A stretch of 64,000 nt of DNA from an uncultured SAR86 cluster bacterium (GCA_902556105.1 CACDUZ010000002.1:1-64000); one strand, 5' to 3'; shown: positions 10,429 to 20,833, numbered from the stretch's first letter. Notes: generated by a model not told the origin, from the sequence alone. A program made the numbers and translations.

Positions 10429-11694
10429 CTATTCCCAGTTTAAAGCGCCGCCTACTTGATACTCAGTAACTCTTGTTTCAAAGAAATTTTTCTCTTTTCT
10501 TAAATCAATAATTTCTGACATCCAAGGGAACGGATTGCTCACCCCAGTAAACTCTTCGTCAAGACCTATCTGAGTTAATCTTCTATTAGCAATAAACTTC
10601 AAATACTCTTCCATCATTGCCGCATTCATTCCCAACACACCTCGTGGCATAGTGTCTCTTGCATACTGAATTTCAAGCTCAGTTCCTTCTAAGATCATCT
10701 GTGCAGCTTCAGCCTTCATTTGCTCATCCCAAAGATGAGGATTCTCAATTTTAATCTGGTTAATAACATCAATACCAAAGTTAACATGCATAGATTCGTC
10801 TCTAAGGATATATTGGAACTGTTCAGCTGTCCCCGTCATCTTGTTTCTTCTACCCATTGAAAGAATTTGTGTGAATCCGCAATAAAAGAAAATACCTTCT
10901 AGCACACAATAAAATGCAATTAGATTTTTAAGTAATTGCTTATCTGTTTCTTCAGTTCCTGTTTTAAAGTCAGGATCAGAAATTTCTTGTGTATATTTAA
11001 GACCCCATGAGGCTTTCCTAGCAACACATGGTATTTCTCTGTACATATTAAAGATTTCACCTTCATCCATACCCAAAGATTCTATGCAGTACTGATACGC
11101 ATGAGTATGAATAGCTTCTTCTAAACTTTGTCTCAGGATATATTGTCTGCATTCTGGATTCGTGATTAATCTATATAATGCAAGCACTAAATTATTTGCA
11201 ACGAGAGAATCAGCAGTTGAAAAGAATCCTAAGTTTCTCTTCACAATAACTCTTTCATCTTCAGTCAAGCCATCTTCAGATTTCCATAAAACAATATCAT
11301 TTGTCATATTTATTTCCTGTGGCATCCAATGGTTTGCACTACCATCCAAATACTTTTGCCATGCCCAGTCATATTTAAAAGGAACAAGTTGATTTAAATC
11401 AGCTTTACAGTTAATCATCATTTTTTGATCAACCTGAACTCTGCCATTTGCCATCATTTCATCAAGTTCCTCAATACCAGCTGCTTCATCTAAATCATTA
11501 ACAGCTTTTCTTGCTGCTTCAGCTCTAGATCCTTCACCAATATTACTTGGCTCAGAAGGTACTGCAGGCTCAGCTGGTTGAGGAGGTTCTGATTGTTGTA
11601 CTTCAGCTGTGGGCGCTGTTGTTTCTTCTTTCATTTCTGACGTAATAGGAGGGCTGGTTACCTCTTCTTTACTATATTCATCCCAATTCAACAT
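10429..11694 (-). CDS. nrdB: Ribonucleoside-diphosphate reductase, beta subunit
   Basis: Di-iron ligands and radical Tyr ([11 protein letters not shown]), [10 protein letters not shown]; downstream of nrdA; Pro/Glu-rich N-terminal extension. Confidence 0.95.
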   Translation of the reverse strand: MLNWDEYSKEEVTSPPITSEMKEETTAPTAEVQQSEPPQPAEPAVPSEPSNIGEGSRAEAARKAVNDLDEAAGIEELDEMMANGRVQVDQKMMINCKADLNQLVPFKYDWAWQKYLDGSANHWMPQEINMTNDIVLWKSEDGLTEDERVIVKRNLGFFSTADSLVANNLVLALYRLITNPECRQYILRQSLEEAIHTHAYQYCIESLGMDEGEIFNMYREIPCVARKASWGLKYTQEISDPDFKTGTEETDKQLLKNLIAFYCVLEGIFFYCGFTQILSMGRRNKMTGTAEQFQYILRDESMHVNFGIDVINQIKIENPHLWDEQMKAEAAQMILEGTELEIQYARDTMPRGVLGMNAAMMEEYLKFIANRRLTQIGLDEEFTGVSNPFPWMSEIIDLRKEKNFFETRVTEYQVGGALNWE

Positions 11695-11712
11695 ATTCTT
11701 TCTCCTTTAAAA

Positions 11713-14583
11713 TTATTGACATGCTTCGCAATCTGGATCATCCAAAGAGCATGCTTCAGGAATAGGTGCTGGCGCACCGAGTTCCTGCGTTGAAGTCTGA
11801 TTTGCATCAGAACTGACTGCGTTTAGTTTTCCTTGTTGTACTGTTGATTTCTCAGTAGAAGTTGCAGCAATAGATCTCAAGTAATATGTAGTTTTTAAAC
11901 CTGAGTACCATGCCATTCTGTATGTAATATCTAATTTTTTACCATCTGCATTACCAATATATAAATTTAGCGATTGAGCTTGATCAATCCATTTCTGCCT
12001 TCTACTTGCTGATTCAACAATATATCTTGGCTCAACTTCAAATGCTGTAGAAAATAGTTTCTTAATATCATCTGGTATCCTAGATATCTCTGAAAGGCTA
12101 CCCTCAAAATACTTTAGGTCATTTATCATCACATCATCCCATAAACCAAGTTGTTTTAATTTTCTTACAAGATGTGGATTAACAATCGTAAACTCTCCTG
12201 AAAGATTAGATTTCACATAAAGGTTTTGATAGGTTGGTTCAATTGATTGAGTAACACCTGTAATATTTGAAATCGTTGCAGTTGGTGCAATTGCCATTAC
12301 ATTAGAATTTCTCATTCCGTCTTTAATTACTTTCTTTCTTAATGAGTCCCAATCTAAAGTTTCTGATTTATCAACTTTTAAGTAATCACTGCCTCTGTTT
12401 TCTTCAAGAATTTCTAATGAGTCTTTAGGTAAAATTCCCTTACTCCACAAAGAGCCATCAAACGATTCATAAGCGCCTCTTTCTTTTGCTAGTTCAGTTG
12501 ATGCATGAATTGCATTGTAGCTTATTAATTCCATGCTTTTGTCGGCAAATTCTATAGCTTCATCACTACAATATGGAATATCTTGCAAGTACAAAGCATC
12601 TTGGAAGCCCATTAGACCCAAGCCTATAGGCCTATGTTTAAAATTAGAGTTTTTAGCAGTATCAACGGAGTAGTAGTTAATATTAATAACGTTATCCAGC
12701 ATTCTTATTGCTGTTGAAACTGTTTGTTTTATCTTTCCTTCGTCTAATTTTCCATCATTCATATGATTTGCAAGATTGACAGACCCTAAATTACATACAG
12801 CTATTTCACTATCCGCACTTGTATTAAGGGTGATCTCCGTGCACAGGTTTGATGAGTGAATTACACCGGCGTGCTGCTGTGGAGATCTTAAATTACATGA
12901 GTCCTTAAATGTTATCCAGGGGTGGCCTGTTTCGAATAACATTGTTAACATTTTTCTCCATAATTCTTTTGCTGGTAAGGATTTAAATTGATCCATTTCT
13001 CCATTTTTTGCCTTCTCTTCATATTCTTCATATTTGTTTTCAAAATCCTTTCCTATTAAATCATGAAGTTCTGGTGCTTCTCCTGGAGAGAATAGTGTCC
13101 AATTTTTGTCTTCTTCAACTCTTTTCATAAAAAGATCAGGCACCCAATTTGCAGTATTCATATCATGTGTTCTTCTTCTCTCATCACCAGTATTTTTTCT
13201 TAGATCAAGGAATTCTTCTATATCTAAATGCCAAGTTTCAAGATAACCGCACATGGCTCCTTTTCTTTTTCCTCCTTGATTTACCGCTACAGCTGTATCA
13301 TTTGCAACCTTCAAAAAAGGTACAACACCTTGGCTTTTGCCGTTTGTTCCTTTGATATATGAATTCATTGCTCTTACCGGTGTCCAGTCGTTACCAAGTC
13401 CACCTGCCCATTTTGATAAAAGTGCATTATCTTTCATTGCCGAAAAGATTCCATCAAGATCATCTGGTATTGTTGTTAAGTAACATGATGATAGCTGTGG
13501 TCTCTTTGTTCCTGAATTGAAAAGAGTTGGTGTTGAACTCATGTAATCGAAACTTGAGAGAAGTTTATAAAACTCTATCGCTCTTTCTTCTCTATTTTCT
13601 TCTTCCAATGCCAAACCCATTGAAACTCTCATAAAGAATACTTGTGGCAGTTCGTATCTTACATCGTCACAATGGATGAAATATCTGTCATATAAAGTTT
13701 GCAGGCCTAAATAGGTAAACTGATTATCACGTTTATAATCAATGGCTTTACCAAGTTTCTCTAAATCATAGTTTTTTAGTTCAGGGTTTAAAATATCTAA
13801 TTCTATACCTTTATCTATATATGCTTCAAAAGCTTTTGGGTAATACTTCTCCATCTCTGGATAGGTTGATTCTTCAGCAACACCAAGAAAATTTAATGCT
13901 TCGCTTCTAATTTGATCCATTAATATTCTTGCAGTAACAAAAGAGTAGTTTGGTTCTTTTTCAACTTTTGTTCGCGCAGACATGACCAAGCTTGTTCTCA
14001 TATCCGCTATTGAAACCCCGTCATATAAATTCTTTAATGCTTCCTCAAGAACTTCATTGACAGATACTTCTTCTAGATCTTTACATGCATCATTTATTAG
14101 GCCGGCAACTTTTTCAATATCAAGCGGAACAAGACTTCCATCATTCTTTGTGATATTAATGCTTGGCGCATTTGGTATATTTATTTCTACGCTCTCGTTC
14201 TTTCTTTCTTGTGACCTTTCTGCTCTATAAAGTATGTAACTCTTAGCGACATCTAGCTCTTCTGATCTCATCAGCTGAAGTTCAACCTGATCTTGTATCT
14301 CTTCAATATGGAGCGTTCCACCAGAAGGCATTCTTCTTTTAAAAACTTCTACGACACTTTCAGTGAGAAGGTTAACTTTTTTGTGTATTCTTTCACTTGC
14401 TGCGGCATTCCCTGATTCTATTGCTAGAAATGCCTTTGTGATAGCAACTTTGATTTTATCATCTTCAAAAGCTACAACTTTTCCATTTCTTTTTATTACT
14501 CTTAATTTTCCTGGCGCTGTTGTTTCTATTTCTGAAGCTGGTTGACTAACATTTTTCTTCTGGTTTTGTTCTTGAATTTCCAT
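11713..14583 (-). CDS. nrdA: Ribonucleoside-diphosphate reductase, alpha subunit
   Basis: ATP-cone domain(s), GLGNDWTPVRA, SSCYLTT, NLCTEI, C-terminal CEAC redox motif. Confidence 0.97.
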   Translation of the reverse strand: MEIQEQNQKKNVSQPASEIETTAPGKLRVIKRNGKVVAFEDDKIKVAITKAFLAIESGNAAASERIHKKVNLLTESVVEVFKRRMPSGGTLHIEEIQDQVELQLMRSEELDVAKSYILYRAERSQERKNESVEINIPNAPSINITKNDGSLVPLDIEKVAGLINDACKDLEEVSVNEVLEEALKNLYDGVSIADMRTSLVMSARTKVEKEPNYSFVTARILMDQIRSEALNFLGVAEESTYPEMEKYYPKAFEAYIDKGIELDILNPELKNYDLEKLGKAIDYKRDNQFTYLGLQTLYDRYFIHCDDVRYELPQVFFMRVSMGLALEEENREERAIEFYKLLSSFDYMSSTPTLFNSGTKRPQLSSCYLTTIPDDLDGIFSAMKDNALLSKWAGGLGNDWTPVRAMNSYIKGTNGKSQGVVPFLKVANDTAVAVNQGGKRKGAMCGYLETWHLDIEEFLDLRKNTGDERRRTHDMNTANWVPDLFMKRVEEDKNWTLFSPGEAPELHDLIGKDFENKYEEYEEKAKNGEMDQFKSLPAKELWRKMLTMLFETGHPWITFKDSCNLRSPQQHAGVIHSSNLCTEITLNTSADSEIAVCNLGSVNLANHMNDGKLDEGKIKQTVSTAIRMLDNVININYYSVDTAKNSNFKHRPIGLGLMGFQDALYLQDIPYCSDEAIEFADKSMELISYNAIHASTELAKERGAYESFDGSLWSKGILPKDSLEILEENRGSDYLKVDKSETLDWDSLRKKVIKDGMRNSNVMAIAPTATISNITGVTQSIEPTYQNLYVKSNLSGEFTIVNPHLVRKLKQLGLWDDVMINDLKYFEGSLSEISRIPDDIKKLFSTAFEVEPRYIVESASRRQKWIDQAQSLNLYIGNADGKKLDITYRMAWYSGLKTTYYLRSIAATSTEKSTVQQGKLNAVSSDANQTSTQELGAPAPIPEACSLDDPDCEACQ

Positions 14584-14721
14584 TTTTAACCCGATATATA
14601 CTAAACTTCTACAAGCTTTTTTGTTTTTCTTCTTTGGAAAAATTTTATGTGATTCTGCAGTAACGTAATTTCTTTCCTAAACACTAATATACTTATTGTG
14701 GACAAAGAATCAAGCAAAAAA

Positions 14722-14737
14722 ACACAATATATTGTGA
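14722..14737. promoter_or_regulatory. Putative NrdR box 1
   Basis: acacaatatattgtga, near-perfect match to the NrdR consensus palindrome; upstream of nrdA. Confidence 0.75.
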
Positions 14738-14752
14738 CAATTTCATTTTTTT

Positions 14753-14768
14753 ACACAATATGATGTAT
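14753..14768. promoter_or_regulatory. Putative NrdR box 2
   Basis: acacaatatgatgtat, 31 bp downstream of box 1 (about 3 helical turns), the spacing expected for tandem NrdR boxes. Confidence 0.68.
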
Positions 14769-14807
14769 ATATACTGTTTTTTAGCTGTTGGAAATAAGTT
14801 AATAAAT

Positions 14808-14816
14808 TGTGGATAA
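14808..14816 (-). promoter_or_regulatory. Consensus DnaA box
   Basis: tgtggataa = reverse complement of TTATCCACA, in the nrdA/glpK intergenic region. Confidence 0.6.
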
Positions 14817-14835
14817 TTATGATCGGAGTAACAAT

Positions 14836-16296
14836 ATGAAACATTTTTTATCAATAGATCAGGGAACCACAAGCTCAAGAGCAATAATTTTTAATTCAAA
14901 TCTTGAGCCAGTTCTAGATGCGCAACGAGAGTATGATTTAGATTACCCGAACGATGGCTGGGTTGAACTAAATCCCGAAGATGTTCTAGAGACAGTGCTT
15001 GCTTCGCTTGAACAAGTATTAGCTGAAGATATTGATATCGAGGCATGCGGGATAACAAATCAAAGGGAAACAACCATAGTATGGTCGAAATCATCTGGTA
15101 TGCCAATTTATCCTGGAATTGTTTGGCAGGACCGAAGGACTCATGAGTTTTGTAATGAATTAAAATTAAAAGGAATAGAAGAAAGTATAAAAAACAAAAC
15201 AGGCTTAGTTTTAGATCCTTATTTTTCTGCAACTAAAATAAAATGGATTTTAGATAATGTTGAGGGCGCAAGGGAAAAAGCGGAGAATGGTGATCTACTT
15301 TTTGGCACTGTAGATTCATATTTGATTTATATGCTTTCAAAAGAAAAGAATCACTTTACTGATGTAACAAATGCTTCTAGAACATTGCTTTTCAATATAA
15401 ACACTATGGAATGGGACAATGAATTACTAGATTTGTTTGAAATACCCAGATCAATGATGCCGACAGTATTGAGCTGTGACGGTGATTTCGGTTTAATCAA
15501 CATTAATAACTATAAGATTCCAATAAAGGGTGTTATTGGTGATCAGCAAGCAGCCTTAGTGGGACAAAGTTGCTTTAAAAGAGGTGATATGAAGTCCACT
15601 TATGGAACAGGCTGTTTTTTGATGGTAAATACAGAAGAAGATATTATGCATATTAAAGAAGGACTATTAACAACAATTGCATACAAACTTGACGATAAGG
15701 TGCACTATGCTGTTGAGGGGAGCATCTATTCCAGCGGAAACATCATCAAATGGTTAAGAGATAAATTACAATTTTTTGAAACAGCCAAAGAAAGTGAAAA
15801 ACTTATCAACAAAAATGGCGATAGTAATAATGTTATTTTTTTACCAGCATTTAACGGTCTAGGAGCACCATTTTGGAACTCTGATATAAGAGGTGGGTTC
15901 TATGGTTTAACCCAAGACTCAACAATCGAAGATATGGTTACTGCATCTTTTAACTCGATTTCATTTCAAACAAAAGAAATAACAACAATTCTTGAAAATT
16001 ATGATATTCATACTAAAAAATTATTAGTTGATGGCGGAATGGTTCAAAATAATAAGTTCTGTCAAATGCTTGCAGATACCTTAAATAAAGAGATTAATCA
16101 GCCTGATAATGTGGAATCTACAGCACTAGGAGCCTGCAAGGTTGCAATGATTGGTTCTAAAATTGATATATTTAGTCTGAAAAATACCGAAGGGAAGTCA
16201 TTCAAACCAATTGAAGAAAACATCGAGAGATTATCAAAGAGATATGAAGATTGGAAATCTTTTGTCTTAAATATTTTAAAATTTAATAAAGATTAA
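14836..16296 (+). CDS. glpK: Glycerol kinase
   Basis: MKHFLSIDQGTTSSRAIIF, GITNQRETTIVW, YGTGCFLMVNT; ATG at 14836 preceded by ggagt RBS preferred over the GTG start at 14809. Confidence 0.95.
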   Translation: MKHFLSIDQGTTSSRAIIFNSNLEPVLDAQREYDLDYPNDGWVELNPEDVLETVLASLEQVLAEDIDIEACGITNQRETTIVWSKSSGMPIYPGIVWQDRRTHEFCNELKLKGIEESIKNKTGLVLDPYFSATKIKWILDNVEGAREKAENGDLLFGTVDSYLIYMLSKEKNHFTDVTNASRTLLFNINTMEWDNELLDLFEIPRSMMPTVLSCDGDFGLININNYKIPIKGVIGDQQAALVGQSCFKRGDMKSTYGTGCFLMVNTEEDIMHIKEGLLTTIAYKLDDKVHYAVEGSIYSSGNIIKWLRDKLQFFETAKESEKLINKNGDSNNVIFLPAFNGLGAPFWNSDIRGGFYGLTQDSTIEDMVTASFNSISFQTKEITTILENYDIHTKKLLVDGGMVQNNKFCQMLADTLNKEINQPDNVESTALGACKVAMIGSKIDIFSLKNTEGKSFKPIEENIERLSKRYEDWKSFVLNILKFNKD

Positions 16297-16903
16297 TCTC
16301 ATGGTCTATTATAAAACCATCTGAAGCGCTTATCTCATGAGATACGAGCAGACAAGGTATCTCTAATTTATTAATTATGGTCATAATTAATTCCTGGGCG
16401 CGTATTTTATTATCTTGATCAAGGTTTGAAAAAGGCTCGTCAAGCAATAGTAATGAAGGCTTCCTTAATAAGGATCTTGCAATAGCAACTCTTTGTTGTT
16501 GTCCGCCAGATAGTTCATGAGGCATCTTTTGTAGATGATCTTTTAAGTTTAGGTTATTTATGGCCTCATCAAAAAAATTTATATCATTCGCATTCATTGC
16601 ATATTTAATATTTAATTCAGCGTTGATATGAGGAAAGAGTGCAAAATCTTGAAAAACATATCCTAAGTTTCTTTTTTCAGGCTCAAGAAATATGTCTTCA
16701 TCATTAAAAACAACATTATTGCAAGTTATGGTTCCACTATCTGGTTTTTTTAGTCCTGAAACAACGTTTAATAAAGATGATTTGCCTTGACCGCTTCTGC
16801 CTTTAATCAAAACAATTTCCTTTTTTTTAGCTTCAAAACTAAAATTTTTAATAATTGAAAGTTTTTTATAAGAAAAACTTAAATCTTTTACAACAATTCC
16901 CAT
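16283..16903 (-). CDS. ABC transporter ATP-binding protein (orphan)
   Basis: Walker A GRSGQGKSS, signature LSGGQQQRVAIARSL, Walker B LLLLDEP. Confidence 0.88.
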   Translation of the reverse strand: MGIVVKDLSFSYKKLSIIKNFSFEAKKKEIVLIKGRSGQGKSSLLNVVSGLKKPDSGTITCNNVVFNDEDIFLEPEKRNLGYVFQDFALFPHINAELNIKYAMNANDINFFDEAINNLNLKDHLQKMPHELSGGQQQRVAIARSLLRKPSLLLLDEPFSNLDQDNKIRAQELIMTIINKLEIPCLLVSHEISASDGFIIDHEINLY

Positions 16904-16978
16904 AGTGATGATTAATATATGCCAATTTTATATATAATGCTTCTGTTTTTTTCTATAAGAGTAACCTAAGGTATAAGC

Positions 16979-18151
16979 ATGTATTCTTACAAATTATTCA
17001 ACAATATCGCACAGGAGGGTCAAGATGTCCTCGCTAACAGCAATTATATAGCTGACGACTTGAATCCTGATGCAATTATTTTGAGAAGTTTTCAGCTTAA
17101 TAAAAAAGAATTAAGTGAAAATTTAAAGTGCATTGCCAGGGCTGGTGCTGGTACTAACAATATACCAGTAGAGGAGGCCACTGAAAAAGGGATTGTGGTA
17201 TTTAATACTCCAGGAGCAAACTCTAACGCAGTCAAAGAATTAGTTTTGTGTGGAATGTTGCTTGCTTCAAGAGGAATAATCCAAGGAAATGCTTTTGCAA
17301 AATCGTTAAAAGGTAAAAATTCACAAGATTTGAATGCTTTAATGGAGAAACAAAAAAAAGAATTTAAAGGCAACGAACTTAGAGGTAAAGTTTTAGGAAT
17401 TATTGGGCTGGGCTCTGTTGGATCATTGCTTGCCCAGACTGCAAGTGTGCTGGGTATGAAGATAATAGGTTACGATCCATATATATCTGTTGATGCCGCG
17501 TGGATGCTTCCAAAAGAAGTTGAGAAAGCTGAAGAATTAAATCATTTGTTATCAAATTCAGATTATATTTCTCTTCATATACCTCTAACAGATAAAACAA
17601 AAAATTATATATCTAAGAAAAATCTAAATGCATTCAAGCCTGGTTCTAAATTAATAAATTTATCTAGAGGCGGAATAGTTAATAATGAGGATATTTTAGA
17701 AGCTCTTCAGCAGAGAAAAGTTTCGAATTTTGTTACTGATTTTCCAACCAAAGAATTGATAGAAAGATCAGTTACAGAGAAAGATGTAATTTTATTACCA
17801 CATCTTGGAGCAAGCACAAAAGAAGCTGAAATAAATTGTGCTGTAATGGCATCCGAACAAGTTAAAAAATTTCTTAATGACGGAGTAATTATTAACTCTA
17901 TTAACTTTCCAAAAGTTTCTCTTGGAAGAACAACAAAATATAGAATGGTTATTATTCATAAAGATGAGCCAGGAGTCATTGGAATGCTTGCAGGCGAGGT
18001 CGCAGCTGAAGGCATTAATATCCCTGATATGATTAACAAAAGTAGAAATGAAATTGCGATAACTCTTATAGATTTAGAAAAGGAACCCTCAAAAAACATT
18101 ATCTCAAATATCAAAAATATGGAAACTGTTTTGAGTATACGTGTTTGCTAA
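16979..18151 (+). CDS. serA: D-3-phosphoglycerate dehydrogenase-like, C-terminal ACT-like domain
   Basis: ARAGAGTNNIPV, GIIGLGSVGSLLAQ, LSRGGIVN, LLPHLGASTKEAE. Confidence 0.88.
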   Translation: MYSYKLFNNIAQEGQDVLANSNYIADDLNPDAIILRSFQLNKKELSENLKCIARAGAGTNNIPVEEATEKGIVVFNTPGANSNAVKELVLCGMLLASRGIIQGNAFAKSLKGKNSQDLNALMEKQKKEFKGNELRGKVLGIIGLGSVGSLLAQTASVLGMKIIGYDPYISVDAAWMLPKEVEKAEELNHLLSNSDYISLHIPLTDKTKNYISKKNLNAFKPGSKLINLSRGGIVNNEDILEALQQRKVSNFVTDFPTKELIERSVTEKDVILLPHLGASTKEAEINCAVMASEQVKKFLNDGVIINSINFPKVSLGRTTKYRMVIIHKDEPGVIGMLAGEVAAEGINIPDMINKSRNEIAITLIDLEKEPSKNIISNIKNMETVLSIRVC

Positions 18152-18340
18152 ATCTGCTAAAAATACACAAAATTAAAACAAACATAAGTCGAAAATAAAA
18201 TTAATGAACTTTAATTTATAAAAATACTTGTCAACAGATAAATTAAGTGTTATTGAAGAAAGATATTTTGTAGCTGTTTTCTATGAAGAAATTTACTAAA
18301 TTTAACTTAAATTACTGATATGCGGTACTTTTTTGTATTT

Positions 18341-18359
18341 TTGTATAATTTTTATACAA
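18341..18359. repeat. 8-bp perfect inverted repeat, ttgtataa-ttt-ttatacaa
   Basis: Direct inspection; AT-rich intergenic region upstream of ung. Confidence 0.7.
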
Positions 18360-18407
18360 CTAAAGGGAAAGCCTTATTTTAAGCCAATTAATATGCTATA
18401 AATAAAG

Positions 18408-18442
18408 TTATCCATAACTTTATCCACAGAAACTGTGGATAA
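18408..18442. promoter_or_regulatory. DnaA-box cluster (one near-consensus, two consensus boxes)
   Basis: ttatccata (18408-18416), ttatccaca (18420-18428), tgtggataa (18434-18442); the last two sit in a perfect 11-bp inverted repeat. Confidence 0.65.
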
Positions 18443-18459
18443 AATTTGGCGTAATAATA

Positions 18460-19134
18460 ATGATAATTGACAATGATCTAAAGCTACCAAAAGATTGGGT
18501 AAATCAGCTAATTAAGGTCTCCGGCCTTGAATCATTGGAACGTCCAATAGCCCATATTAAAAAAGAAATTCTTAATAAAAAAAATATATCTCCAAACCAA
18601 AAGGATATTTTTAAAGCATTTGAATTTTGTTCCTTTTCTTCTACAAAAGTAGTTATATTTGGACAAGATCCATACTTTCAAAATGGTGTAGCTAATGGAC
18701 TTGCTTTTTCGGTTAATGAGGGTAAAAAAATTCCTGCATCTTTAAAGAATATCTACAAAGAAATTAATAACGACATAGGCAAGGTTAAAAATAACAATGG
18801 TTCTTTGAATGATTGGTCTGAGCAAGGAGTATTATTGCTCAATTCTTCGTTGACAGTAGAAGTCGGTAATCCAGGATCTCATTCAAATATAGGTTGGGAT
18901 AGCTTTATATGCGAAATTGTAAAAATCTTAAGCCATAAAAAAGATGTAGTTTTTATTTTATGGGGTAATCATGCAAAAAAATACTTAAAGTTTATAGACG
19001 CAAACAATAATCTAATTTTAACCTCTTCCCATCCTTCTCCGTTATCAGCTCATAGAGGCTTTATTGGTTGCAAACATTTTTCACAATGCAACAAGTATCT
19101 AATAAATAAAAATATAAAAAAAATAGACTGGTAA
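18460..19134 (+). CDS. ung: Uracil-DNA glycosylase
   Basis: GQDPY motif, LLLNSSLTVE, HPSPLSAHRGF. Confidence 0.95.
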   Translation: MIIDNDLKLPKDWVNQLIKVSGLESLERPIAHIKKEILNKKNISPNQKDIFKAFEFCSFSSTKVVIFGQDPYFQNGVANGLAFSVNEGKKIPASLKNIYKEINNDIGKVKNNNGSLNDWSEQGVLLLNSSLTVEVGNPGSHSNIGWDSFICEIVKILSHKKDVVFILWGNHAKKYLKFIDANNNLILTSSHPSPLSAHRGFIGCKHFSQCNKYLINKNIKKIDW

Positions 19135-19136
19135 AT

Positions 19137-19928
19137 TTAAATCACTTCTTCTAAGTCATGCAGCTTTAGTATTTCACTAATAAGATCTTTTTTTACAATT
19201 GCATTAAATACTTTTTTATTACCAATTTTAACAATTTTTCCTAAAATCTTAATATCTGATGACCCCTTAAAAATATCTTTTGCTATGAACGTGCAAAATT
19301 TTCTTCTATCTATTCCAAGATACTTCATTCTTGCAACAATTTCTTGACCTCTATAGCAACCCTTATCGAATGAAACTCTTAACTTATCAAAATTTATCTC
19401 TAGTGGTCTATATTTTTCAATATCTTCCTTATCAAGAAAAAGAATTCCTTGAAATTTATTGGCAACAGCCCATTCTTCAGAAGTTATTTCATTTTTTAAA
19501 ACGAAAGTATCAGGCTTTAACTCAATTTTAAGTTGATAATCGTCATTGAAATTATATACACCACAAGAATCTTTTTGATCTGAGATACTGCCTATGATTT
19601 TTTCAGTTCCTGCTTTAAATTCAATCGATGAAAACTGCGCAAATGGCTTTAATTCATCGATTAAAGTATCTTTTAAGTTTTTATTAATAATAATTTTAAA
19701 TTCTTCATTTATTTTATAAACAATAAAATCAGCCATCACCTGTCCCTTGTGATTACATATTGAGGATAGCTGACAATTGTTATTTGATAATAAACTTATG
19801 TCTGAAGTTGCTTGACCTTGAAGAAATTCCTCAACTTTTTTTATTTCGCCAATAACGCTTAAAACCATTAGTTCACTAATTTCAAGTGAACCAAATCTTA
19901 TTAAGTTATTATGTCTATCTTTTTTCAA
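19137..19928 (-). CDS. ygfZ: Folate-binding tRNA-modifying protein YgfZ
   Basis: KGCYRGQEIVARMKYLG signature; divergent from sdhE. Confidence 0.9.
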   Translation of the reverse strand: MKKDRHNNLIRFGSLEISELMVLSVIGEIKKVEEFLQGQATSDISLLSNNNCQLSSICNHKGQVMADFIVYKINEEFKIIINKNLKDTLIDELKPFAQFSSIEFKAGTEKIIGSISDQKDSCGVYNFNDDYQLKIELKPDTFVLKNEITSEEWAVANKFQGILFLDKEDIEKYRPLEINFDKLRVSFDKGCYRGQEIVARMKYLGIDRRKFCTFIAKDIFKGSSDIKILGKIVKIGNKKVFNAIVKKDLISEILKLHDLEEVI

Positions 19929-19961
19929 GTAAAATCACGCTATAAAATTACATTTTAACCA

Positions 19962-20219
19962 ATGAATAGAGAAATAAACAGAATACATTGGAAGTGCAGA
20001 AGGGGTATGAGAGAAATCGATTTACTTCTAAGAGAGTTCTCTAACACTTCAATGAAAGACTTAAATTCAAATGACATTTCAATTTTTGATGAAGTACTGG
20101 ACTATGATGATCAAAAACTATATGACTACATTTTCAAAAATGTGTCTCTTGGAAAAGAAGAACATGAAATATTTATCAACAAATATTTAAAAACATTTTC
20201 AAAACAAGGAAACTTTTAG
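19962..20219 (+). CDS. sdhE: FAD assembly factor SdhE
   Basis: 85 aa; INRIHWKCRRGMREIDLLL with RGxxE motif. Confidence 0.9.
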   Translation: MNREINRIHWKCRRGMREIDLLLREFSNTSMKDLNSNDISIFDEVLDYDDQKLYDYIFKNVSLGKEEHEIFINKYLKTFSKQGNF

Positions 20220-20257
20220 GTTATTTTTTTGTCAGACAGCATAGGAAGCATAATTAT

Positions 20258-20833
20258 ATGAAAAAAAATTCAGATGATATTGATTCCGTTTTAATTGAAA
20301 AGGCAAAAAATGGCAACGAAGGAGCATTCAGTATTTTAGTAAATAAATACCATCCAAGAGTCTATGCCTCGTTATTTTCTTTTACAAAATCAAAAGAAGA
20401 TTCTGAGGATTTATCTCAACAAACATTTATTAAGGTTTGGCAACAGCTAAGCTCATTTAGAGGCGAAAGCGCTTTTTTTACATGGGTGTATAGAATTGCA
20501 ATCAATCTTGCTAAAAACTATGTATCAAGTGCTGCATATAAAAAACAAAAAATTAGTAGCTCTATTGAATTTCTAGAACTAGATGTATCATCCTTTGAAG
20601 ATTTGGAATCAATTATTATTCATGATCAATCACTTATAGAAATCAATGATTTTATTATTACAATGCCCGAATCGCTTAAAACTGCTTTTACGATGAGAGA
20701 GGTTGAAGGTAAAAGTTATGATGAAATAAGTGAAATTACTAAAACTCCAATAGGAACAGTGCGTTCAAGAATTTTTAGAGCAAGAGAATCAATAATTGAG
20801 TATATGAAAAAGGAGTTAATAGATAATGAATGA
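20258..20833 (+). CDS. rpoE: RNA polymerase sigma-E factor (ECF)
   Basis: ECF sigma-2/sigma-4 regions (TFIKVWQQLSSFRGESAFFTWVYRIAINLAKNY; GTVRSRIFRARE). Confidence 0.93.
   Translation: MKKNSDDIDSVLIEKAKNGNEGAFSILVNKYHPRVYASLFSFTKSKEDSEDLSQQTFIKVWQQLSSFRGESAFFTWVYRIAINLAKNYVSSAAYKKQKISSSIEFLELDVSSFEDLESIIIHDQSLIEINDFIITMPESLKTAFTMREVEGKSYDEISEITKTPIGTVRSRIFRARESIIEYMKKELIDNE

Noticed and set aside
10429-11694. NrdB N-terminal Pro/Glu-rich extension as novel
   Set aside because: From memory, Pseudomonas-type NrdB has a comparable N-terminal extension before RVQVDxKxMINCxADLNQL, so it is probably a family feature.
14809-14835. GTG start for glpK (MDNYDRSNN...)
   Set aside because: Would place the consensus DnaA box inside the CDS; ATG at 14836 has a ggagt RBS and matches the normal GlpK N-terminus.
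18460-19134. Ung GQDPYF (His replaced after GQDPY) as loss of function
   Set aside because: Key Asp, Tyr, Asn and His motifs remain; the changed residue is not enough to argue inactivation.
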